From CAZBDU01 sp964490725 (GTDB lineage Bacteria > Spirochaetota > Spirochaetia > SZUA-6 > DRHE01): a stretch of DNA of 58,175 nt. The stretch covers positions 1 to 58,175 of the forward strand of contig CAZBDU010000027.1 of assembly GCA_964490725.1 (NCBI GenBank), in the 5' to 3' direction. The notes under the pieces are model-generated. The model was not told the DNA's origin. It searched no databases and worked only from the letters and a program-made list of their open reading frames with translations. Below are positions 25,992-34,331 of this stretch, piece after piece (position 1 is the stretch's first letter; the number at the start of each line of letters is the position of its first letter). Both the position numbers and the translations under genes were made by a program.

Positions 25992-26377
25992 GGGGAACCT
26001 CCCTCGCCCTGCCGGACGTACTTGGAGAGCTTCTTCCACAGCACCTCCCCCTTGATGGGCTTGACGATGTAGTCGGTGACCCCCGCGTTGATGGCTTCGA
26101 TCACGTTGTATTTCGCCGCCTCCGAGGTGATCATGATGATGGGCGCGCTGGCGTACTTGCCTCCGGAGCGCAGAGTCTCCACGAGCTGGTATCCGTCCAG
26201 CTTGGGCATGTTCCAGTCCACCAGGAACAGCCCTATGGTCTGTTCCTCCGAGATTCTCAGGGCCTCTTTTCCGTCTTCCGCTTCAAAGAGATCCCCGGGA
26301 TCTACCTTGTGCTCGACAAGGACGTTCCTGTGGATGCGTCTCATCACCGCAGAATCGTCGATGATCAGGATCTTCAC
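25988..26377 (-). CDS. CheY-like single-domain response regulator
   Basis: The 129-residue receiver has the acidic pair Asp7-Asp8 (ILIIDDSAVMRR), phospho-Asp54 in LFLVDWNMPKLDGYQL, a conserved Ser in MITSEAAKYN and Lys in YIVKPIKGE. There is no output domain, so it works by protein contact, as CheY does on the flagellar switch. Start GTG 26377 follows GGGAGGG. It has its own promoter (26411-26439) downstream of the CheA-like gene. Partners are the kinase upstream and CheX downstream. The name CheY is kept generic because the genome probably has other CheY copies. Confidence 0.85.
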   Translation of the reverse strand: MKILIIDDSAVMRRIHRNVLVEHKVDPGDLFEAEDGKEALRISEEQTIGLFLVDWNMPKLDGYQLVETLRSGGKYASAPIIMITSEAAKYNVIEAINAGVTDYIVKPIKGEVLWKKLSKYVRQGEGGSP

Positions 26378-26410
26378 CAAACCCTCCCTCCCCTTCAAGG
26401 GTGCGAGTCC

Positions 26411-26439
26411 ATCCTATGCAGGCCTGGCGGAGCTGTCAA
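26411..26439 (-). promoter_or_regulatory. Sigma70 promoter ahead of cheY-cheX
   Basis: On the minus strand TTGACA (26439-26434) and TAGGAT (26416-26411) are 17 bases apart, 33 bases before the cheY start. It lets cheY-cheX and the genes behind them be expressed apart from the kinase. Confidence 0.65.
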
Positions 26440-26471
26440 CAAGGACGGGCCGGCGGCGTTCCCTGCTGGCA

Positions 26472-28055
26472 TCACCCGCGGGGTATCCACAACGTGAATC
26501 GGGTGCCCTTGTTGGCCTTCGTGGCCACGTAGATCCGCCCGTTCAGCTCCCTGACCACGTCCCGGACGATATCCAGACCGAATCCTCTCCCGGAGATCCC
26601 AGAGGCTTCCTCTTTGATGCTGAAGCTCGGGGAGAAGATGAGGTTCAACAGGTCCCGGTCGGTGGCGGCCTTGTCCGAGGACAGGAGCTTCCGTCCCACC
26701 GCCCTCTGCCGTATCCGGGCGAAGTCCACGCCCGCCCCGTCATCGATGACATCGATGCTGTAGCCGCCCGCCTCTTCCCGAACGTTGATCGTGACGTTCC
26801 CGGTCTCCTCCTTGCCGTTCGCCAGGCGCTGGTAGGGGTCCTCGATTCCGTGATCGATGGCGTTGCGCAGGATATGCACGATGGGCTTTCTCAGACGGCC
26901 AAGATGGGGGAGGTCGGTGCAGGAGTTATCGATCGTTACCGCCAGCTTCTTTCCCAGCTCCTCGCCTATGCTCAGGCTCATCTGCTCCAGGGTCTGCAGG
27001 AACACCGTCAGGGCGGCGCCGCGCCCCGCCTCCGGCCCCGCAGCCTGCCGGGAGAAGGCGGCGAAGCTTTCGTTGATCGACCGGATGTCCTGCACCGCTT
27101 CGACCAGAAGCGCTGTCTTCTCTCTGAGCCGATCCTGCGCGTCCTGGCCTGCCTCCGAGAGAAAGGCGGAAAGGGTGTCCTCGATCTGATGCGCCACCTC
27201 GGAAACGCGGTTGAGGGCGAAATATCTGGCGGATCCCTTCAAGGAGTGGACCTGCTTGAGAACCGAGGTGCAGGTTTCCCGGTCGGCAAGACGCCGCTGG
27301 TCCGTTTCCAGCAGCTCCAGCGTCCCGGCGGCCTCTTCGATGAACTCCGCGAACGTCTCCGGCCCGGCCTTGAGGATGGCCGAGAGGGTCTCCAGCTCCG
27401 ACTCGTGGCGGCTGCGTTCGTCGGCAAGCCGCCTCTCCATGTTCGCCTCGATCGTACGATCGTGGAAGATCACCATGAGCTGCACGACCTGCTCCTCTTC
27501 GGTGATCCGGATGAAGGTGGCGTCGATGACCTTCTCCACCCGGCCCCCCTCCGGCCCGGGGACGTAGATCTTTTTGCCCACCAGCGGGTTGATCTCCATG
27601 ATCATATCCATGCTGGTCTGAGTGTTGTTGAAGAGGATGGAGAGAAACTGGGCCAGCTCTTCGCGTTCGGCCGCCTGGGAGCGATCGTCGGGAAAAAGAA
27701 AGTCCACCAAATCCCTGCCTTCGATCTCGGTCGTGTTGAACAGATCGGTCAGGTAGCTCGAGTACTGGCCCAGGATACGCTTGTCCCGGTCCACAAGCAG
27801 CAGACCTTCCCGGATGTTGTCCAGGTACCTCTGGTTGAGGCCATAGGCGCGGGCGAGCTCCCGGTCCTTTTCGTCCAGCCGCCCGTACGCGCGGGTCAGG
27901 TTCTCGTTCGTGGCCGCCCAGAAGGCCTCCTTTCTGGACAGGTCTTTCTGCAGGCCCTTGTACTTCCAGAACAGCTTCTTCAGACCCTGGTAGTCCAGGT
28001 CCCATTCCTTCTCCGAGGGGAAACGATCACCCTGCAGTATCTCTTCAACCGTCAT
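26472..28055 (-). CDS. CheA-like histidine kinase: PAS, Hpt and HATPase, no CheW domain
   Basis: The 527-residue protein has an N-terminal coiled region and a PAS domain (about residues 75-205, NIREGLLLVDRDKRILG). An Hpt domain carries the phospho-His270 in LKQVHSLKGSARYFALN. A CheA-type ATPase domain follows with HILRNAIDHGIEDPYQR (N box), DDGAGVDF (G1) and GRGFGLDIVRDVV (G2). It stops directly after the ATPase (TRFTLWIPRG). The dimerisation, P2 and CheW-like P5 domains of true CheA are absent, so it should not dock to a receptor array. It is likely a soluble PAS-sensing kinase for the adjacent CheY-CheX pair. ATG 28055 with GGAGGAGAGG upstream is the clear start. Confidence 0.83.
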   Translation of the reverse strand: MTVEEILQGDRFPSEKEWDLDYQGLKKLFWKYKGLQKDLSRKEAFWAATNENLTRAYGRLDEKDRELARAYGLNQRYLDNIREGLLLVDRDKRILGQYSSYLTDLFNTTEIEGRDLVDFLFPDDRSQAAEREELAQFLSILFNNTQTSMDMIMEINPLVGKKIYVPGPEGGRVEKVIDATFIRITEEEQVVQLMVIFHDRTIEANMERRLADERSRHESELETLSAILKAGPETFAEFIEEAAGTLELLETDQRRLADRETCTSVLKQVHSLKGSARYFALNRVSEVAHQIEDTLSAFLSEAGQDAQDRLREKTALLVEAVQDIRSINESFAAFSRQAAGPEAGRGAALTVFLQTLEQMSLSIGEELGKKLAVTIDNSCTDLPHLGRLRKPIVHILRNAIDHGIEDPYQRLANGKEETGNVTINVREEAGGYSIDVIDDGAGVDFARIRQRAVGRKLLSSDKAATDRDLLNLIFSPSFSIKEEASGISGRGFGLDIVRDVVRELNGRIYVATKANKGTRFTLWIPRG

Positions 28056-28101
28056 TGCGCACCTCTCCTCCCTGAACGCAACTCGATTCTCCGCAGCCGC
28101 A

Positions 28102-28107
28102 ATTATA
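28102..28107 (-). promoter_or_regulatory. -10 box (TATAAT) of the CheA-like kinase gene
   Basis: A consensus TATAAT reads on the minus strand 46 bases before ATG 28055. The -35 region (TGGATA at 17-base spacing) is weak. Confidence 0.45.
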
Positions 28108-28262
28108 GGAAACTCTGCGCGGTTTATCCACCCGGGCGGCTCGAGGTGGGGAGGCATGGGCGCAGGCCGGCCCCGCGGGCCGGCACCGCCCGGCCCCGCA
28201 GGCCGGCCCGGCACCGCGAGCCTCCGCGCTTCGGATCCTCGGTTGCGGGGGGGGCGCGTGCC

Positions 28263-28271
28263 TGCTATAAT
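28263..28271 (+). promoter_or_regulatory. Extended -10 promoter of the amidase-patatin cassette
   Basis: TGCTATAAT is an extended -10 element (TG-N-TATAAT). It lies 61 bases before ATG 28333, with no recognisable -35 in the GC-rich DNA upstream. It would drive the five-gene cassette. Confidence 0.45.
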
Positions 28272-28332
28272 GACCTGCACCGGCATCCACTGTACCTGCA
28301 TCGTACGATACCTCGATTGCGGGAGGCAGGGT

Positions 28333-28686
28333 ATGGCCTTCGATCCTTCCCAACCCTTGCAGGTTTCGGTTCAACTTGAGTCTCCTCACTACGTGACTTT
28401 TGCCATGTGGTACAAGAGGCCGGAGGACCCGAAATGGATCTCCTTTGCCGGCGGCAACGATGACGAGTCGGCCCGCCTCTCCAGCCACGAGTACGAGATC
28501 GGCATGCTGCCGAGCGGCAGTCTGCTCTACTACTTCTTTCACTTCGCCGGCAACATCCGCACGGCCTACCGGGCCACCGTCGCGCTGAAGCAGAACCGGC
28601 AGGCCGTGGGCGCCGCCACGGTGCTCTCCGGCATCACGAACGAAAAAGGGATGGCGAAGAAAGAAAAAGAGGTCAGGCTGTCATGA
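28333..28686 (+). CDS. Small beta-rich protein of unknown function, first gene of the 28-33 kb cassette
   Basis: I do not recognise this 117-residue protein. It has no signal peptide or membrane helix. The sequence alternates short strands with aromatic residues (YVTFAMWYKRPEDPKW, EYEIGMLPSGSLLYYFFHF) and ends in a basic tail (KKEKEV). The pattern suggests a compact beta sandwich, perhaps immunoglobulin or early-set-like. ATG 28333 has GGGAGG upstream, and its last four bases overlap the next start (ATGA), so it is translated together with the secreted protein behind it. Confidence 0.6.
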   Translation: MAFDPSQPLQVSVQLESPHYVTFAMWYKRPEDPKWISFAGGNDDESARLSSHEYEIGMLPSGSLLYYFFHFAGNIRTAYRATVALKQNRQAVGAATVLSGITNEKGMAKKEKEVRLS

Positions 28687-29723
28687 GGCCTTCGAGCGGG
28701 CGGCGCCTGGCAGCCCTGGTTGCAGCCGGCCTCGGTGTGCTTCTGGCCGTTCACCCTTGCAGGCTGGCCGCACAGGACGGGGTGCCCTCCAGTCCGGCGT
28801 TCCTCTTCCTGGGGGTCTCTCCGGAGCATATCTCCCGGCCCGCGACGCCGCAGGCCCTGGCCGCGGAGCTCGCCGGTGCGATCGACGCGGCCGGCGCCGC
28901 CGCACAGGGATTCGCGCTCGATTTCGCCCCCTGGTCCCTGATCCCCGGGCTGAGGATTCCCCTCCAGGACTACCAGTCCAGGCGGCTGAGCTACATGGCC
29001 GCGAACACCCAGATCTCCCTGGCGACTGTGCGCGCCGCCAGCGCCGAGAACGACACGGATCTCGGCCTGGGGCTGCGCGTGGCCATAGTCAACGACGGTG
29101 ACTACATGGCAGACCCCGCCCTGGGGGTGCTGTACCGGAAGAAACTGGAGGAGTGTGGCGAGCTGCGGGCCGCCGCTCAGCCCGGCGACGATTCGCTGCA
29201 GCGCTACGAGGCCTGCCTGAACGGCGCCTTCGAAGAGGCGGTGACGGAGTGGAAGCAGGCCCAGAGCTGGAACGGAAACGCCCTGGCCCTGGCTCTGGCC
29301 TCGGCCCTCCGCCTGCGGGATTCGCTGCTCGGTCAACCTGAATGGCTTGGAATCGGGGCGTGGATCACCGGAGCGCTCAAGGTGGGCACGTGGGGCCAGC
29401 TGGTCGGGCAGGCCGAATACGCGTTCCGCCAGGAGGGGGGAACCCTCCTGAGCAGCGTCGTCACCGGTGGGCTGCGCGCCCTGGCCGGGGGCAGGAAGTT
29501 CAACCTGGCGGCGGAGTATGCAGGGACGCTGAACCTGGCCCGGCTCACGGCGGGTCCCTATTCGGACCGCTTCTCGGCGGGAGCGGAATGCCTCCTCTGG
29601 GAGGGACTCTGGCTGTGCGCCAGCGTTCGAGGAAGCATCTATCCCGGGGAGCCGCTGTCGCTGCTCACCAGCCTGCGCAGCCGGGTCCTGCCGCTGGCGC
29701 TCAAGGTGAGTCCTCCGGACTGA
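28683..29723 (+). CDS. Secreted protein of unknown function, possible outer-membrane component
   Basis: The 346-residue protein has a signal peptide (residues 5-30, LAALVAAGLGVLLAVH, ending near RLAAQ). The mature part is rich in small residues and alternating strands, for example LATVRAAS, LGLGLRVAIVND, LVGQAEYAF and FNLAAEYAGTLNLARL. It ends in short aromatic strands (LLWEGLWLCASVRG). This looks like a beta-barrel or beta-sheet envelope protein. I cannot name a family. Two cysteine-containing loops (ECGELR, EACLNG) might form a disulfide. The start overlaps the stop of the small upstream gene. Confidence 0.6.
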   Translation: MRPSSGRRLAALVAAGLGVLLAVHPCRLAAQDGVPSSPAFLFLGVSPEHISRPATPQALAAELAGAIDAAGAAAQGFALDFAPWSLIPGLRIPLQDYQSRRLSYMAANTQISLATVRAASAENDTDLGLGLRVAIVNDGDYMADPALGVLYRKKLEECGELRAAAQPGDDSLQRYEACLNGAFEEAVTEWKQAQSWNGNALALALASALRLRDSLLGQPEWLGIGAWITGALKVGTWGQLVGQAEYAFRQEGGTLLSSVVTGGLRALAGGRKFNLAAEYAGTLNLARLTAGPYSDRFSAGAECLLWEGLWLCASVRGSIYPGEPLSLLTSLRSRVLPLALKVSPPD

Positions 29724-29756
29724 GCACAAACGGCCCTTCTTCTGGGGAGGTGCAGG

Positions 29757-30749
29757 ATGCTTTCGACAATCATCGGCGTCATCATAGGGCTGGCCTTCGT
29801 CTACCTCCTGCTGAGCCTGCTGGCCACCTGGATCCAGGAGCTGGCCGCCACGCTCCTCAGCTGGCGGTCCAAGGAGCTGGTCAACGTGGTCCAGAACCTC
29901 CTGGACCCCTCGACAGAGAAGCTGGCGGGGGTGAAGAAGCTCGAGCAGACATGGGCCAAGGGAGCCGGAACCGCGGAAAAGGTGAGAACGAACTTCGTGA
30001 AGGCCCTCTACGAGAGCCCCCTGGTGCGGGGCCTCAGCAAGCCCGGCAAGAGGCCATCCTACATCCCCGGGCGCGAGTTCGGGAACGCCGTGTTCGATCT
30101 CATGGTGAAGACCGGAACCGAGGCTTCCCCGGCCCTGAAGGGGCTGGAGGCGTTCAGGCGCGGCGTAGCGGAGCTCCCGGAGGGGGTCACCCGAGAGGCG
30201 CTTCTGTCGTTCAGCGAGCTTGCCGAGCAGACGCGCGCGGAGGTGGAGGGAGCGATCGCTGCGGTGCGCGGACGGATCACCCGGTGGTTCGATGCGGCCA
30301 TGGACAGAGCCGCCGGCTGGTACAAGCGCAGGGTGCAGTACATGGCCATAGTGGTCGGCGTTCTGCTGGCCGTCGCGTTCAACGCGGACTCCATAGCAAT
30401 GGCCCGCAGACTGTGGGTCGAATCCTCGCTGAGGGGCAACCTCACCGACGTCGCCCGGGAGTATCTGGACTCGGAGCAGCGGCGGGAAGCCGGCGAGGTG
30501 CTAGGGCGTCTGGAGGCGCTGGGTCTTCCCCTGGGCTGGGGAAGGGACAACCTGCCTGCCGCGCCGGACAGGCAGGAGCCCTGCCCCGCCTGGCGGCTGG
30601 CCGGCTGGTGGCTTCTGCGCGTGGTGGGTTGGATCCTCACCGGGTTCGCCGTGTCGCAGGGCTCTCCCATCTGGTTCGACCTGCTGAACAAGTTCGTCAA
30701 TTTGCGTGGCTCCGGCGGAAAGCCGGCGCCGGAAAAAGGCACCCCCTAG
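29757..30749 (+). CDS. Conserved membrane protein of unknown function
   Basis: The 330-residue protein has an N-terminal membrane helix (IIGVIIGLAFVYLLLSLLATW) and a central soluble helical domain of about 150 residues. A middle helix (YMAIVVGVLLAVAFNAD) follows, then a C-terminal hydrophobic pair ending in ILTGFAVSQGSPIWFDLLNK and FVNLRGSG. That final signature belongs to a widespread uncharacterised family that I recall only as hypothetical. GGGGAGG precedes ATG 29757. The stop TAG forms part of the ribosome site for the amidase gene, so the two are tightly linked. Confidence 0.65.
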   Translation: MLSTIIGVIIGLAFVYLLLSLLATWIQELAATLLSWRSKELVNVVQNLLDPSTEKLAGVKKLEQTWAKGAGTAEKVRTNFVKALYESPLVRGLSKPGKRPSYIPGREFGNAVFDLMVKTGTEASPALKGLEAFRRGVAELPEGVTREALLSFSELAEQTRAEVEGAIAAVRGRITRWFDAAMDRAAGWYKRRVQYMAIVVGVLLAVAFNADSIAMARRLWVESSLRGNLTDVAREYLDSEQRREAGEVLGRLEALGLPLGWGRDNLPAAPDRQEPCPAWRLAGWWLLRVVGWILTGFAVSQGSPIWFDLLNKFVNLRGSGGKPAPEKGTP

Positions 30750-30761
30750 GAGGAGGTGACG

Positions 30762-31592
30762 ATGAAGATCGTCGGCAATCGCCTGGAGGGTGCACGCTGG
30801 ATGGAGAGTCCCAATCACGGCGGCCCCCTCCAGGAGCGGGACACCGTGGTCATCCACTACACCAGCGGGGGTGACGCCGTCTCCGCGGTTCGCTGGCTGT
30901 GCAGCCCCCCGGCGCAGGCCTCCGCCCACCTGGTGATCGGGCGGGACGCGGCCATCTACCAGCTGGTGGCCTTCGACACGGTCGCGTGGCACGCCGGCAA
31001 GAGCGCCTACCAGCTGCCGGACGGCACCCGCCGCGAAGGGTACAACAGCTATTCCCTGGGAATCGAGCTGGACAACGCCGGCGTCCTGCAGCGCAGCGGC
31101 GATCGTTTCCTTTCCTGGTTCGGAAGATCCTATGCCGAGGAGGAAGTCTGTCGGGCAACGCACCGCAACGAATCCGCCCCGCAGTACTGGCTCCGCTACA
31201 CCGAAGCCCAGGTGGCGGTCACCGAGGAGCTCTGCCGGCTGCTGATGGCCGACTGCGGCATCAAGTACATTCTGGGTCACGAGGAGATCGCCCCGTTGCG
31301 CAAACGCGACCCCGGCCCCGCCTTTCCCCTGGACAAGCTCAGGGAGCGCATCTACAACCCACGCCGCGAAGAGGGCCCCGAAGACCCGGCCGAGCCCCCG
31401 CGCACCGGCCTGGTCACGGCTCCCCAGCTGAATATCCGCTCGGGACCGGGAAGCGAGGAGCCTCCCGTGGCGAAGCCGCTGGATCGCGGCGCCCGGGTAT
31501 CGATCCTGGAGGAGCAGGGAGGCTGGTACCGGGTGCGGGCGGAGGTCGAAGGTTGGGTTTCCGGCAGGTACGTGGATGTTCGCCCGACCTGA
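30762..31592 (+). CDS. N-acetylmuramoyl-L-alanine amidase (Amidase_2/AmpD fold) with SH3 domain, no signal peptide
   Basis: The 276-residue enzyme hydrolyses the amide bond between N-acetylmuramic acid and L-alanine in peptidoglycan. Zinc ligands fit His32 (VVIHYTSGGD), His173 (ILGHEEIAP) and Asp183 (RKRDPGPAF), with the catalytic Glu102 in SLGIELDNAG. A bacterial SH3 domain follows at about residues 213-275 (LNIRSGPG, GWYRVRAEVEGWVSGRYVDV) and would bind the cell wall. No signal peptide is present. The protein must stay in the cytosol, be exported by a special route, or reach the wall after lysis, as phage endolysins do. ATG 30762 is chosen over GTG 30756 because AGGAGGAGGT then has good spacing. 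Confidence 0.82.
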   Translation: MKIVGNRLEGARWMESPNHGGPLQERDTVVIHYTSGGDAVSAVRWLCSPPAQASAHLVIGRDAAIYQLVAFDTVAWHAGKSAYQLPDGTRREGYNSYSLGIELDNAGVLQRSGDRFLSWFGRSYAEEEVCRATHRNESAPQYWLRYTEAQVAVTEELCRLLMADCGIKYILGHEEIAPLRKRDPGPAFPLDKLRERIYNPRREEGPEDPAEPPRTGLVTAPQLNIRSGPGSEEPPVAKPLDRGARVSILEEQGGWYRVRAEVEGWVSGRYVDVRPT

Positions 31593-31727
31593 TCGCAGGC
31601 GGGCCCGCGGCCGGCCCGCGATCCGCGCCTCAGGCGGGCCAGGCGCCGCAGGAGGCGGCTCTCTGCGTACGGAACCTTCCCGGCCCGCCCTGCCGGGCAC
31701 GTCGCGCACATCCCGGAGGCAACAGCC

Positions 31728-32654
31728 ATGAAACCGATGAGGAAGAACGTGGCCGTCGCGATCGACGGCGGGGGAATCCGCGGCGTGATCGCGGCCAAGG
31801 CCCTGGACGCCCTGGAAACGCATCTCGGTCAGCCCATTCGCGCCGTCACGGGCCTGGTGGCCGGCACGTCCACGGGCAGCATCATCTCCGCCGGGATCGC
31901 CAGCGGCCTGACCGCCCGGAAGATCCTCGACCTGTACCTGAAGCTGGGGCAGACGGTGTTCCCCAAGAGCCTGCGCTCCTGTCTGTGGATTCTCATGCGG
32001 TACCGGTACTCCCAGGCCCCGCTGCGGGAAGCCCTCCGCGCGGTGTATGGCGAAAGGACCATGGGGGAGCTCTGGGGCGGCCCGGACAGGATCGACATGG
32101 TCATCACCGTAAAAGACCTGGTGGAGAACAGGGCGCGCTTCCTCAAGCCCTGGAAGCCGAACTATGCAGACTGGCCGCTGTGGAAAGCCGTTCTGGCCAG
32201 CTCCGCGGTCCCGACGTATTTCCCCGTGGTGGACGGCCGCTACGTGGACGGCGGCGTGGGCTCCTACTCCAACCCCTGCTACCTGGCCGCCTACGAGGCG
32301 GCCTTCTGTCTGGACTGGCAGGCCCGGGACACCACTCTGATCAGCCTGGGGACAGGCCGGGTCCCCCCCATGATCGGTCCCGGCCAGGCGAGCCGCTTCT
32401 ACCCCTGGCAGTGGCTGAGCCCCATTCTGGACGCGTTCATGACCGACGCCAGCGACCAGCAGGTCCACCTGGTGCATCAGTTCTTCCACGATCTGGACTT
32501 TCGCCGCTTCCAGATAGACATCGAGCCGATTGCCATGGACGACACCTCCAGGATGCCGCTGCTGGTGGACTACGGCGAGCGCCTGGGCGAGATGATCCTG
32601 AACGACCAGGTGGACCGGGCGCTTCTGATCTCTGCGGACAAGCCGCCGGGATAG
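31728..32654 (+). CDS. Patatin-like phospholipase
   Basis: The 308-residue protein is a patatin-fold acyl hydrolase: oxyanion loop DGGGIRG (residues 13-19), nucleophile Ser48 in GTSTGS and catalytic Asp174 in VDGGVG. Family members cleave acyl chains from membrane phospholipids. No signal peptide or membrane helix is seen, so it acts on the inner leaflet or is delivered elsewhere. Patatin enzymes of this intracellular type also serve as effectors of abortive-infection systems such as CBASS, but no cyclase is seen next to it. GGAGG precedes ATG 31728. It follows the amidase after a 135-bp gap and converges on a methyltransferase gene 10 bases away. Confidence 0.85.
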   Translation: MKPMRKNVAVAIDGGGIRGVIAAKALDALETHLGQPIRAVTGLVAGTSTGSIISAGIASGLTARKILDLYLKLGQTVFPKSLRSCLWILMRYRYSQAPLREALRAVYGERTMGELWGGPDRIDMVITVKDLVENRARFLKPWKPNYADWPLWKAVLASSAVPTYFPVVDGRYVDGGVGSYSNPCYLAAYEAAFCLDWQARDTTLISLGTGRVPPMIGPGQASRFYPWQWLSPILDAFMTDASDQQVHLVHQFFHDLDFRRFQIDIEPIAMDDTSRMPLLVDYGERLGEMILNDQVDRALLISADKPPG

Positions 32655-32664
32655 GAGGCGGCCC

Positions 32665-34116
32665 TCAAGGCCTGCAGGACTCGGCGAAGAGATTGATCTG
32701 CTGCTCCTCGAAGCGGATCTTGGTGCAGGGCGATCCGAAGCGGGAGCTCTCGAAGAGGCGATTCATGTCCTGCTCCGTTCGATGGTAGAGCTCCCACTCC
32801 ACGACGTGATCCAGGAGGGCCTTGTCGGGATTGCGGGGGTGGAAGTTGCCCAGAATCAGCCTTCCGCCGGGCTTCAGCAGATCGTAGAGGTAGTCCATGA
32901 GCCTCACCACCAGCCGGTCGCGAAAATAGTCGATCAGGCCGACGCTGTAGATGAGGTCCTGCGCCGGCAGATCCAGCTCTTTGCGGCGCAGGCTGGCGTA
33001 GATGAGATTCTCGTTGAGAAACCTGAGCCGGAGCCCGGCGGGCCTGTTCTTGAGGTGCTCCTCCACGAACTCCAGCGCCTCGCGATCCATGTCCACGAGG
33101 GTCACCTCCAGCCGGTCCTGCTGGCCCAGGCGGTGCATCACGTCCAGGATCTCCCGCGCCGGCCCGCAGGCCATGCTGGTGATCCGCAAAGGCTCTCCCC
33201 GGCCTGCAGCCAGCATCCCCAGGATCTCTTCGCTCAGCAGGTGCCGGCGGTTCCTGACCGCGCGGCATGATTCGGTGTCCAGGAAACAGCGGTCGATGAG
33301 CTTTCCGACCCTGCGGGAGCCGCGCGCCCGGTTGCGGTAGATCAGCTCGATCGTGTAGTAGTCCCCCGGATAGCCGCGGGGCTTCGAGTAGAACCGTTCC
33401 GCCGTGCTGGCCAGCAGCAGGTAGGGGTAGATCTCCTGTTTGACGTGCCTGGCGATCTCTTCCTTGATAACGGCGCTGGTCTGTGGGGAGCAGTTCATGA
33501 TCTCGTTGAGCTGCCGCCCCAGCAAAAGGAACGCGCCGCGGGCGGCCTCGCTCAACTCCCCCGGGATCCTGCCCCTGCCCTTGAGGGCCTCTTTATCCGC
33601 CTCGGCCACCAGCTGCTTGAAGCGGTCGAGGGTCCCCTGGAGCTCCTGGTAGGCAGCCACACCGTGGACGTCCACCAGGCCGGCGGCGAAGGAGGCCGGG
33701 CGCGGATAGCGGGCGATCCGCTCCCGCAGCCTCTGGGCCATGATGCCGCCCAGGGCCTTGTAGAACCGGGCTTCGAAGGCGCTGTCGCCACTCATCCGCT
33801 CGCGCAGCTTCTGCCGCTCGACCTCCAGGACGTCGCCGTCCTCCAGAGCCACCACCGTGGCCGAGGTGGGGCTGTCGTCAATGAAAGACATCTCCCCCAC
33901 CACCTCGGAGGCCCCGATCCTGGCCAGCTGCTGGTCGGGCAGCTGCCGCGTCATCACCTTGAAAACACCCCGCAGGACGAAATAGACGGCCTCGATTCGC
34001 GTCCCTTCCTCGATCAGGGTCGTGCCGGCGGCCAGATGCCGCTCCCGGCCGTTGTCGACGAGCCACATCGAGTCTTCATCACTGAGCTGCTGAACCATGT
34101 TCGACCACTTGCTCAT
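32665..34116 (-). CDS. Cyclic-nucleotide-binding domain fused to a SAM methyltransferase
   Basis: The 483-residue protein has an N-terminal CRP-type cNMP-binding domain (residues 15-130; IGASEVVGEMSFIDDSPTSA resembles the phosphate-binding cassette). The long helical middle holds the signature KPRGYPGDYYTIELIYRN. A class I methyltransferase domain follows from about residue 300 (ITSMACGPAREILDVM is motif I, TLVDMDREALE is motif II). This layout matches proteins annotated as related to 3-hydroxypalmitate methyl ester (extracellular factor) biosynthesis. That likeness is from memory and substrate specificity is unproven. There is no DNA-binding domain, so the cyclic nucleotide would act allosterically. 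It has its own good promoter at 34172-34200. Confidence 0.75.
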   Translation of the reverse strand: MSKWSNMVQQLSDEDSMWLVDNGRERHLAAGTTLIEEGTRIEAVYFVLRGVFKVMTRQLPDQQLARIGASEVVGEMSFIDDSPTSATVVALEDGDVLEVERQKLRERMSGDSAFEARFYKALGGIMAQRLRERIARYPRPASFAAGLVDVHGVAAYQELQGTLDRFKQLVAEADKEALKGRGRIPGELSEAARGAFLLLGRQLNEIMNCSPQTSAVIKEEIARHVKQEIYPYLLLASTAERFYSKPRGYPGDYYTIELIYRNRARGSRRVGKLIDRCFLDTESCRAVRNRRHLLSEEILGMLAAGRGEPLRITSMACGPAREILDVMHRLGQQDRLEVTLVDMDREALEFVEEHLKNRPAGLRLRFLNENLIYASLRRKELDLPAQDLIYSVGLIDYFRDRLVVRLMDYLYDLLKPGGRLILGNFHPRNPDKALLDHVVEWELYHRTEQDMNRLFESSRFGSPCTKIRFEEQQINLFAESCRP

Positions 34117-34171
34117 GGGCCCTCCGGGGCAAGGGTACTTTTTCTACTTGTATCGGCAAGAAGACTGCCTG

Positions 34172-34200
34172 AGTATACCTGTCCATCCTGGCCGTCTCAA
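34172..34200 (-). promoter_or_regulatory. Sigma70 promoter of the cNMP-methyltransferase gene
   Basis: On the minus strand TTGAGA (34200-34195) and TATACT (34177-34172) are 17 bases apart, giving a leader of about 50 bases before ATG 34116. Confidence 0.65.
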
Positions 34201-34307
34201 GCCGACGTTCCGGCGCAGCCCCCTGCGGCGGCGCCCGCTCGGCGGGTGGCGAGGCCCCGCGGGATTCAGTGGCGCAATTCCGCGATGACTCTGCCGCGAT
34301 TCTACTA

Positions 34308-34313
34308 TATAAT
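34308..34313 (+). promoter_or_regulatory. -10 box (TATAAT) of the SpoIIE phosphatase gene
   Basis: TATAAT lies 18 bases before ATG 34332, allowing a very short leader with the AGAGGG ribosome site. No clear -35 box is seen. Confidence 0.45.
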
Positions 34314-34331
34314 GAGCGTAATGAGAGGGTC

